DNA of 64,000 nucleotides, from assembly GCA_037976565.1 (NCBI GenBank), contig CP137682.1, forward strand, positions 23,335,973 to 23,399,972, in the 5' to 3' direction. The position numbers and the translations under genes are program-made. The notes below the pieces were generated by a model. It was not told the origin of the DNA, searched no databases, and saw only the letters and a program-made list of their open reading frames with translations. Every line of letters starts with the position of its first letter. Position 1 is the stretch's first letter. The DNA comes from Mesocentrotus franciscanus. Its lineage: Eukaryota > Echinodermata > Echinoidea > Camarodonta > Strongylocentrotidae. Of the stretch, positions 49,376-61,220 are shown one piece after another.

Positions 49376-52300
49376 TTTTGAAGGGGCCAATGGATTTGGG
49401 CCCTAATTTCTCCAAGTTTAAAATGTGACTGAATAAAATAAAATTTCACTATGAAAGTTAATTGTATTATTCAGTCAGAATACAGTGTACATGTATATTT
49501 TATGTAATAAAGGCACAGTGTTGGAGATAATTGGACTATGAACAAAATATGTCTATTTGAATATTTCTCAATATTCGCATCATTAATTAAAGTAAATATT
49601 AAACAGACATATGCAAGAGTATTAGAGAGAGATTTACAGTAAATCTATTGATGTAATCACGTGGCATCCTAAACAGCTTAAACGGATTGAAAGAGAGGGA
49701 ATGAGACAAATCTAAAAGCACAAAAGTTTGAATGAGAAGCATATGAGGTTTGTTATGACTGGCCTCTACCACTGATTCTTTTTGGATATTTTGTTTAAAG
49801 GAATACATAAATAACAAGCTACAGGAAACAAACAATTAGGAACTACTAATATCTACAGAACTGGACAAAGATGGGCAAAGAGGTCCTCATTTTTTCTCTC
49901 TCCATTGAATGCCCTTCCTCCCTGAAATAAAATTCCTATCTTCATTACTGCAACAATTCATTTCATTTTCATTTCATTTATTTTCATATTTATCATGTCA
50001 CATATACATTTCAAAATAAAGTACAAGTTTTTTTTTTTGTGATGAAATTACAATCAATGATACATAATAAATAACAAAAAGATAAGTGGTCAATATAGAG
50101 TACTGATTTAGCTGAGAGAAATATGATGGGATCTACATGAAAGCAAGCTTGTAAAGCTGTAGGCCCCGGTGAACAATGACCTGATACAATCTTTTGTATG
50201 GAAATGCTTGCAAGTTCCAACACTTGTCATTTTCTAATAGCAATAACAAAAATCATACCTTGATGTATGAATAAAAGTTGAGAAGAAAAAAATAATAATA
50301 ATCAGAAAAAAATTAAATAATGAAGGAACAGCTATACACAATGTATTTGGGGCAACACATATTTAGAAACCATGGAGAAAAAGAAAAAGAAAAAGAAACA
50401 TGAACTTTCTACAATATTAGAATCAATCCTATTAATGAAATAGAGAGAATGCAGCAAATTGAATTAAATTCGATCAGTATTTTTCATGTGGCATACCAAA
50501 TCTGATTTTCAACAACATGCCTACGACGAAATATCATTACAAACAACCAAGGTTTTGTTACATTAAAAAAATAGGTCATTAATTCGACATCGTGTATGCC
50601 AATGATATATTCATGTGCAGTGGCTGCTGCTCTAAGTACCTGTAGTAGACTAGGAATACAGAGCATGAGATTACTGATTAAAAACCTCACCCTGAATCGA
50701 TGACGTGGAACCTGATAAAGTAAGCTAACCTGTCTCAAATCAACTCCAACATCGAGAGCTTTCTCGATCAATCCTGCTTTTGATTTATCACAATTAATTA
50801 TTTATCTCCCTCCCTCTTGAATCTAGGTCAGCGTTATAGAAACTGTTCAATGTTGACGAGCCCCCGAGAGAGAGAACAAACGGTGGAGAGAAAAAACAAG
50901 GGTTGAGTCATAAAGAAACGTGCTTCATTCACAATACTCCTCTCCAAACCCAACCTCTATGTTTAATTATTGACATTTTATATTCTTATCATAATCATTA
51001 TATCCAAGAATATACACAAAACAAACTTCCCTGCAGGTGCAAGTGCTAGTTTTGGTTAATTGTTCCTGTATTGTATTGTCTTGTCTTCTCTCATCACCTT
51101 TTTTTATGAATAAGTTCAACGGCTAGTTCAAAGTCTTGTTTACTTTCTTGAACAAAGGTTTAGTTGATAGTGGTGTGTTGTTTTGGAGACGTGTAGGCCT
51201 GCATGTAAGTATGCATGGTCATGTGACCGGCACTGATAATATAATCGTAGCTTGTTTTATAGTGAAACAGGAAGAGAGCTTCTTCACTGTTCTCCCTGAG
51301 TCCCTATTGTCAGCTCCTTTGTTCGCTTCATTGTATGGACAAGTTTGTTTTTTTCCTGCAGTACAGCAAAATACAGAATGACTGCGCTAAACTGTCTGAA
51401 GACTAAATGTAGTACCAAATATACTTGATTTTCTTCCTTATTTATCAACAAAGAAAACAGCACAACTAATCAGGATTGGCAAATGAAATTAATACTGATA
51501 AACTGATTTTTAGCATGATCTTTGTAACATATTGATTCACATTGATTAATTTGATCTACATGTAATCACAAATTCTGAATGCAAATTTTCGGAGTGCCAG
51601 GAGTGTTACCGCATAATGGACACATGAGCTACATTTACATATTAAAGTAACCATTCACTATCTATCATTATTCAAATAAATGAACTCTCTTTCAAGTATA
51701 AATGGGTTTACAATTTAATATAAATGATTAATGGGTATAGAAGCATGAAAATGGATACCTGAGGACTCAAACTAAAATGTAGGCAGGGAAAGACTATCTC
51801 CATAGTTACCAACTACTATCTACTGTTTATACTATCTACAAAACATGTACATGTACATACAAAATACTAGTACATGTACATTTGCACTATAAAGCCATTA
51901 TATGTTTGAGGAAATCAAGCTTATACAGTGTACAACCCAAATATGGACATTCAAAACAAGAAACTGAAGCTTACACACTGACGGTTTTAAGTGTAGTAGT
52001 TTCTGTATGAGCACTGAGCAGATAATTGTAATCAACCTATCAAGCCAAGGTCTACTATAGAATGTATGTAGGTGAAAGGGTGATGAGGAGATGATATATG
52101 ACAGCAATACAACCCATGTGATGCAACGATGAACAATGAACTACTGCTCTTCATTGTCCAAGCATGACTTTGACATTATTAATTACAATCACACATACAC
52201 TGTACCTATACATGTCCTTCAATGCTCTTTGCACTTGTTTTGTTTTGTTCTGTTTTGTTAACCTTTGATTCAGTGAACCTGGTGGAGCCCCATTGGCAAG

Positions 52301-54059
52301 GATTTAAAGTGATATTGAGGAAATGCTCTAGAATATTGAAAAGAACTAATTTAGAAGAAGGAAAAGGTCACCTCAAAAAGAGTTATTGTAATTAAATTTC
52401 AAATTCTGCCATGAAAACAATGCCATTTCTGTTATGATGGATTCATACAGTGTACTTCCATTTATTAAAGACATGGCTCAGGTTGCAAATTCTTAAGTCT
52501 ACCCATACCCAATGAAAACACATAAAACCTTTGCTCAACCAAGCATTTGTATTTCTCTCTTTCTGTTGTGAATTCATAGTGACGTATAAGATAACAATTG
52601 GTTGCATCATTGTTATTTCTCCAGGGGCCCAGCAAATGCAAACAACAGTTGTTATGTCATGTTTTAAAGTACAAGATAACAACGCTAATGACGACTGAAA
52701 GGTCTTCCTTATCATGGTAATGCTGAAAGCATTCAAAGAGTTTAGATGTTTATTTGAATTTACTTCCTTTAAAGGTGATCTAGAGAACCTGCATGGGCAG
52801 GAAATTAGTTATCTTGATATGAAACCAACTAAAAAAGTGAAAAACTGACTGCTTAGTGCTATACCATATGATGCTAATCAACAATAACAATTACAATTAC
52901 AAAGGCATCTTTAAGTACATGTACATAGCCTACCTCACAACATATGGTGCTATGTTGAAATACAAAAACAAAAACAAAAGTTGAAGAAAAAAAAAAAAAA
53001 AGTCTGAAGCCTGTACACAACCCTGGACTATGTAAAAAAATTCAATGCAATTTTGTTTTAACGACCACAACAATAAATACATGTAATGACTTATTATCAG
53101 GCAGTCTTAATATGTATTTTCAAAATGATCACAACATGGTATTGGGAAGATGATCATAATGATAAACAATTTGTACTTATTATGTGTGTATTCTTTATAT
53201 TTTCATAATCATCACTACATGTACGTGAAATAGGGAAAAATTTTCAAAATGATCAGCCTGCAAGATGCCAATGACACTATCAACAGAGTTTGTGAAAGTA
53301 GAAAAAAAGTATACAATGTACGGTGTAGGAGGACCTTTACTCTTTTCACTGTTCTCGTCTACTGATGTAATAATGTATTTTCTTTGACAGCCGAACATAT
53401 TATTCCCCTCGAGGCAGGGCATTCTTGGTATGGACAAGAAAAATCATGCCCCTGCATGAGCCTCCTTCAGCGGGGAGAGCAAATACAAACATAAAGATAG
53501 GCGATGCAAATTAAGCCTTGGGCGCTCCTCGACAAAGCAAGCGATTCAAAGACGAAGCGAGATGCAACAAAAAGTAAAAACCTATCCTATCTGTTTGAAA
53601 ACGGAATCCATATGGACTGATTTCTACATTTCTCGTCTCCTTTTCGTTTTTTCCAAGCTTTCCAGCCTTCATTTTCTCGTCAGCGTCTCATCTGGCTAGA
53701 TTTAGTACTGTCCTATGTTTTCCAATCGAGGCATGCTGGAAGGACATTCATTTCGTATGACCTCTGGTATTTTCGCAAAAAAGATGGAGAAACACGGCAT
53801 CACGTGTCTCATTTGCCTGGAGATGAGATCCAGGCAAGGATGCTTCTCTCTCCCTCCCTCCCTCTTTACCTCCCTCTCTCTCTCTCCCTTGTTGTTTTCT
53901 CGTCTTTCCCACCGATTTTTGTGCTTCTTTTCACAAATCAGAGATGCAGCTTGGAGAACTTCAGCTGCGAGGATAGAACTCCACTGTTGCTAAGCGATAG
54001 GGAGGCGGTGGAAGAGGGACAGAAGTGACTAGAGAGCAGTAAAGAGTGAAGCCTTGAGA

Positions 54060-54350
54060 TGAAAATGATGATGATGATGAGGAGAGAGTAAAATGATGAG
54101 GAAGGAGAGAGAGGGAGGGAGAATAAAGATAGTGGATGTGAAGGCCTGAAGCAGGGCATTTTTGTTTCTGTCTGGATTCTGGAATGATTGCATGATGATG
54201 GCAGGGATGAAAGTAAGGGTGATGATGATGGTAAGGACGATAGTGATGGTGATGGTGGTAATGATGGTAGTGATGGTGATGGGAGATGAAGATGTCTGTA
54301 ATTGTTAATTGGTTATGTTGATGATTATGATGATGATGGTGATGGTGATT
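54060..54350. repeat. GAT/GGTGAT repeat region
   Basis: Interrupted arrays of gatgat and ggtgat units, with a GA-rich stretch near 54080-54125. Low-complexity intron sequence. Confidence 0.85.
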
Positions 54351-54510
54351 ATATCCCCTCTCTCACTCAAGATTCTATATCTTACTATTCCCAACTTCAA
54401 ACATAGAACACAGGTACATGTATAACCAGAACTCACTAAAAACTATACCTACATGTAAAACTACAGCAAATACTATTCAGTATTGCATCACCTGTTCACA
54501 CAGACCCCTC

Positions 54511-54516
<6 letters not shown>

Positions 54517-54542
<26 letters not shown>
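54517..54542. repeat. (CT)n microsatellite
   Basis: A pure CT run of about 26 bases. Confidence 0.93.
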
Positions 54543-54545
<3 letters not shown>

Positions 54546-57500
54546 TTTTCTTCCATCTATACATTCCTCTCCCCACCACTCTTTATTCTTCTCCTCTCCC
54601 ATTCTTTATTCTACTCCTAGAGTAGACTGTAACACTGATCAAATATCTTTTATCACTCCCTTCGTAGACATTTCGGATTACAAATAAAAGCAACAGAAGA
54701 GGAGTGGGTCCACGCTCCAAGGAACTATTAAAAAAGAAAAAAAATCTAGAAATAGTTAAGGAAAACCAGGAAGGCAAACACACTCTTCAGCTCTTTATTT
54801 TTCTTGTTGTTCCAAAGTCTAAATTTGGGCTAATGTCTTTCACAGACCTCCCTACGCAAACTCAGACTTTGGACCATCCTTGTTTAACAACGTGGTCACG
54901 AGATATTGAACAGGATAGCAGCGTTGTTTTCCCCATTTTGGTTCTCTCTATATATCTCTATCTCTCCATTGTTTGAGTATTTTTCCCTCTATTTTTTAAG
55001 GCAGATAAGCAGCTTTAAAACGCAAATGGTTTTTAGGTCCATTACAGTTCTTGATTTCAAATATATTTGACTATAGCTACTAGTGTGTAGATCTGTTGAA
55101 ATGTTGTTATGCAAATATTGTTAGCTGTACATTGAAATGTTTCCCAAATTCCCAGTAAAACCTGTATTCTTAAATGTAGAAAGCAGATTGCTATCCCTCC
55201 AACGTTCCGCCTCATTTGATATGTCAAAGGAAAACATTGCATGACAAGCCGTTTCTTTCCTGATTGAACCCTTTGGCACGGTGCCAGGTTATGATATAGT
55301 TCAATTGTGAAGCATGATTTCATTGATTTGGAATACGGTATCCTAACAAGCCATTCAAAGACATATGAAGTACAAGAAAAGAAAATTGAAAACCATAGCA
55401 TGCTTGTTGTTTTTTTTATTTGGGATATAATATACTATTAAGACAGCTAGAATAAGATAAAATTAACCACAGTATAGTTATATTTATTTGAATTTTCACA
55501 AAGAATCCAAGAATGTTTGCCATTTAGCAGTTTGACAACCACCACCACCCCTGCCCCCCCCCAAAAAAAAAATATTATTATTATTTATCTGTTTACTTTC
55601 ATCTACTAATTATGTACTTTTACATGTACAGTACATGTATGATGTACTGGTGTGTATGGTGGGGTAATAATAATTGCAGGTCCCTCAGCAAGAACATTAC
55701 TGATGCCGATGAGGCTTCCCTGGGTAAACCCATTGCAATGACGTTCTTCGTTGTTAGAAATATTATAATCGTAGTTAAATTGTACTTGTCTGAACTCTGC
55801 TCTGATTCTGAAAGAAACGATACAGAACCATTATTCACTATTCACAATTCCCTATATATATGGAGCTACAATGTACAACTGTATTTAAACGTCATATCAA
55901 AAGGTTTCAGAAGACAACAAAAATGAAAGTCTAGCGTACCCAGAAATACTGAAAACTCAGACGTTCAAGGCTCCAACACCTCAGAGAGAAAAGAAAATGA
56001 AAAATCGATTTCTTTTTTTTTCTGGCGATATTGAAAGCTGAGAATACCAGCTGTGTATCTTTGAACATTTGAAGGTCAGGAAAAATTTAATGAAAGTCAC
56101 ACTGTTCAATTACACCAATGGCTGCACACATTCTATATCTATCCCCCCACCCCCAAGTATACAGAACCTCCAGAATTATCCTTGTATACGTGAGCATGCT
56201 AAAGAAAGTAGCACAAAGGTCATGTTTTTTGTTTTTCTTATACAACCAAAAGGTGATTAAAAAATGACATTTCCTTTGACATAATGCATATGCGTTCATA
56301 ACATGTTGGCCCAATAACACTTTTATGTGAAATAAATGTACCTGTTAACATATCCATGTATAACATACTTCATTTGGTAAATGAAAAAAATGAATAGGAA
56401 TATACATGCAAATAAAAAATGAGAAGAAAAGTATGTCAGAACAAAATATTGTTTGGACAAATTTCAAACTCTGAATTGAGAACTTACGACTTAGAGCAAT
56501 GCTTGGGACAACACAAAAAACAAAAAAGCTTGGTCACAAATCGCTGTGAGTCAAACGGATGTTCAATGCTTAGCATTATTATGTAATAGCTGGCATGTGT
56601 GAGGCAGCTGAAAAAAATATGTCCCTGGGTAAAGATTTTGAAGGAGGGAAAACAATATATGCAAGGATATCTTGTTACCTGTTGCCAATTTTGGGAAATA
56701 TTTCCTTAATGATAATAAACTAATGCACACTGCATACACGGTACAAGGCGTACTAACTATAAGGCATAATAATCCACCATAATTGAGTACAATGAAACAA
56801 TCAGTAACTCTTTATTATTTTTTCTCCCATTTATCAATAGCTACATGTACTTGTATATTATACACACGGATCCGTAGCAGTTATAAACTTTAAGTTTGCG
56901 AAACCTTGAAGTTATACTAGACAATGATCCCCTACCAACAATAAAGGTTCACACAGGAATGAAGCAACCAGTATTCAAAGTTAGATGCAAGCCAGGGAAA
57001 AGCATTCATTTCAACTACAAGATGGCGTTACCTGAAAGTTTATGTCACCCGCAACTGCAAGACACATAAATTTGAGTAAGGAACCCCGGAAGCTTTTAGG
57101 TACATGTATTACACTAATCCATTATAGTTTTGTAACCACCACACCACAGGTGCATCCACAAAGTCCCTAACTACAAGATATTATCAAACTTTTAAACCAC
57201 GACCTAAACTTAACGTTTAACGTCTGTCGTGTGAACCTCACTGTATACATGTAAACCCAATTATTATCACAGATACAAGAGGCAAGCCTGTAGTTGAACC
57301 TAAAATTTGCTGAGATATGACAAATAGCCTTTGTTCATGTATTTAGGACTATTAGGTCAAGGAGTTCATTAGTTTCTCATTAACATCAAGGGTATTGTAT
57401 TTAGGGTTTGTCGGTGTATTATTGTAGACAGCTGGCTTGACGAAGCCTAGCGTTACAAGTTCAAAGTGATTCATTTACGATGGGATTTAATTCCCTGATT

Positions 57501-59033
57501 ATAAATGAGGTTCTCTGACTGTTAGCTCAAGACGGTGCAAGTAATTATGACCTGACCTTTGTTTTCTGTGAAGCAGCTTGCAGGCTTCATGGCTGCCATT
57601 GTTTACCCCACGTATTCATACGTCAACATAACAAACTGCGTTGAATGTGGAAACCATTGTTTCATGATTTTCATCTTTCCTCTTCATTTTCCTCTCAAGT
57701 TAGTCTTTGCAATGAGAAGCGTTCAATCGAAACTGACCATAACTCTTGGCATGGGATATCTACAACTCGATTCCACGAACAGCTTGCGATGACAACAACC
57801 TGCATGGACGTAACAACACCATGAATGCGGGAAGTGATATAATTTCTGAGATGACCGCAGGAGAGAAAATAGCACCCCTGTCCGTCTCACCGCCTGGGGA
57901 ATATTAGAGTTTCCTTTCCATGTATGTCAAGCGTCTAGCAACTTTAGAAGGTCTCAGATCTTGTGGCTTGACTTCAAAGAAAATATCCCCCTCTCCCCCT
58001 TAATAACTGTGCCAGTATGTGTTTAAATGTTCTATATTCTTAGGTGGAGGACACTGATGATACCTCTGTTGTTACACAAGTTTCTGAATATTTTTTTCTT
58101 CTTTTAAAGCCTTTTAAATCATTTTTTATCTTAGAAGACACTTTGTAAGTTGATGCTTCTATTTTGGGGGACATTTTAAAAATAGAAATATTGATAATTC
58201 ACCATGTAAATTTTTTCCTGAAACTTGCCACTGATAAAAACATTGAGAAGCACCAACTGAAGCAATGAGATCCTCTACATGTATGTTTCTCCCTTTCCAT
58301 GTTTTGGTAAAAACCAGTGACTTTCAAGTCACCCAAGCTAAATAGAATCAGATTTAATTATGTCATATATGCCGGTACAATCATATCCCGTGACACACAC
58401 TGGGCCTACATAATTCAATTGATCTGAATTCAGAAATGTTTGCATGACGGTGGACTCTACAAGGAGCAAGCCGAGCTCCCAGGCTTCCCGGATTTATTAA
58501 TAAAACAGCTTTTTAAAAGCAAATACCGCGGATTGAGCCTCACACGCAAGCAAACCTAGCCTACCTACCCACGCATACGTCATGTTATTCTTCTTCTGCC
58601 TACAATCAAATGTTCTATTTGCTCTCAGGGATGAAGCTGAACATGAGCATGCTGTGAAGATAGTCAAGGGATATCTTCCCATGTTTACAAATACACTTTG
58701 GGATATACTGTAACACATAATATATTTTGGATTCTTCGCCTTAATAGCGAAGAGATAAAATGTTTTTGTAACCTTTGATTCATGATACATACCGGTATTA
58801 AGAATCATGCGGTTCTGACAAAATATCTCTAGCTCTTACTTCGACTTTGCACATATTTTGACACTTGAATATCATGTTGTGTCTGCATGCTACATGTAAA
58901 GTACATGTGAATATTCAATTCAGCAAGGAGGATAAGGAAATATTATGCAAATACTCTAAAATAGATCACATCATGTTTAAGGGCAATTATTTTTTCATCC
59001 ATACAGCAAAAAACAATGTTTTTGCTTCAACTA

Positions 59034-61220
59034 CCGTAATTAACGTTGTATAAACCGCCCTCGTGTATAAACCGCACCCCTCTTTTTCGCCCTTTAAAAA
59101 AAAAAAAAAATTTTTGTCCGCGGGAAGAATTTTTTTTATTTTTTAAGTCATTGATTTTACCGGCTTTTACGACACAAAGTAAGCCGACGAAAAGAAAGAA
59201 ATGAATGAAAGAAATGAATGAAGAAAATGATTGCCGACACCACCATGGCAGCATTTGAGGAACATAAGAGACAGATCGAGGGAGAGAGAGAGGGGACAAA
59301 AGGCATGCCGACGGAAAGCAAGAAATGAATGAAGAAAATAATTGCCGATACCACCAGCGTTTGAGAAAAAACAGAGACATCGCGAGAGAGAAGCGAAAAC
59401 AATCGCTGATATTTAATAATTAGGCTTTTAATTTTATAACAAAAAATAAGCCGACGGAAAGAAATAAAATATGAAAACTAAAAGTAAGATTCAAAGTTAT
59501 CACTGATACAAATTAGTACGGCACATCGCGCCAGGAAACAAAGACGTCTTGTGATAAACAAAAATCACAATCTAAAACAGTAAAAGCACGACTAACGATC
59601 ATAGCATGCGCCAGCCCAACAAGAATTTTATTCGGCTGTGAAATAGCCTGCTATTGTATTACCGTAGCTTGATCAATCGAGCGGGACGCCGGCGGAGGTA
59701 GACAGCCATATTGTTTTTATTGTTATTGGGAGATTAACTCAACACAAAAGGTTGGTGAGTCTTAGCAATGTTTAACATGAAACAATGAGATCTCGGACAA
59801 AACATAGGGAACCTTTTGACTGGGATAGCGTCAGTCTATGTCTAGTACACGTTGTCTCTTTTGTCCTTCTCTCCAGTTGGTTACGGATTAAGAGGAGATC
59901 GGACTTGTCTAGGCACGCCCGACGGCTAGGGGTGGCTACGGTGTGCGATGGGCTGCCAAATACCCGCTCTAGAAAGCGTGGCTTCTCGGCCAGAATGTGC
60001 CGTCATTCCACTGATATTTCTCATTAAATTTAGTTTACTTATTAAATAATAATAATAATAACACCGGTGGAATAAGTAAAACAACATTAGAATAGACGGA
60101 CTTCACACAATTTGCACTAGATCTAGAGTCTATGGATTAGTCTAAGTTACACAAAAAAAATCGTAAGAATGACCTAGGCTCACATCAATACGAATCATTG
60201 AATTAATAATAGTATTTAAAAATTATACAACATAATCCCCTTTTCGAAGTCTCTGAATAAAATGTTATTTATAAATCATCAAATCTATCTCTTTAAATTA
60301 AAAAACATTTTCCCCTTTATTTTTTAAGAAAGGAGGTTGATTCATGATTATAATTTTATTCAATTATTGAAAGAGCTCTGAAGACGAGACTATGTATCAT
60401 GTAACCGTACCGAAATACACTCGAAATCCCAACGCCCACCACCCGACATTTATTAAGAATCGACAAACATCTCTCTTCAGGATAGTTAAAATCATCAATC
60501 AACCAGAAATATTACAATAATAATAGTTCACAAAATAAAATATTGCATATTTGTAGGTTGATGACAAGTATTTATATACAAAATCTCGCTAGAAAGACAA
60601 ACAATTTTTCCATCGTCACGTCATTTCTTCATACCACTACACATATTATTACACATGGGGCAACGCACATTCTTATCCACCGCACGTACGTCAACACTCC
60701 AACACAATTATGATCGACTCGGTAGTGACAGAGCACAATTATGGGCCCCAAATTTCACATTTCGCATCATAGGAATTACATGAAAATTATCAGATCAAGA
60801 TTAAAATATAACATTCACATTAGATATATTTTTTCTGATGTTAGAACTTCCAATGGATGATTTGAAAAGCGTTGAAAACGAGTGTCACTTTCAGGATGAT
60901 GGTTTCTAACTAAACCAGGAACTTTAGGATATTTGTTGCACATCATTTTGAAGATTATATTTTCCTCTACATAAAAATATGACGTAGTAAGGAATTTCCT
61001 GCGATAACCAATGACAAATCTGCATTTCGGGGGACATCCCCCCATCCTCTCCTAAGCGCGAGCACTCTCTGTGACACAATTTGACCGCTGCTGAGCGGAG
61101 ATTGTAACATACCTGGAATTTTCAGCATGATGCATGTCTGTATGGGTGTATAAACCGCACCCCGACTTTTGATGTTTACCGACGGTAAAAAAAGTGCGGT
61201 TAATACACCGTTAATTACGG
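59034..61220. mobile_element. 2.2 kb TA-target transposon relic
   Basis: The ends CCGTAATTAACG and its exact inverse (to 61220) extend outward to matching TA dinucleotides (59032-59033, 61221-61222). Both ends then carry 'gtgtataaaccgcaccc' words in inverted orientation. This fits a Tc1/mariner or pogo-type element by structure. The interior has a ~130 bp direct repeat (gccgacgaaaagaaagaaat at about 59180 and gccgacggaaagcaagaaat at about 59308) and no recognisable transposase. The longest interior frame (59785-60027) resembles nothing I know. It is probably a non-autonomous or decayed copy. Confidence 0.75.

Noticed and set aside
58497..58808. A minus-strand frame containing AWVGRLGL as an RRM strand
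   Set aside because: Only WVG resembles the SPEN RNP2 strand. The rest does not fit an RRM and there is no donor in phase.
59785..60027. An 80-codon frame inside the 2.2 kb element as a transposase remnant
   Set aside because: There is no DDE-type or helix-turn-helix pattern visible. It is left unannotated.
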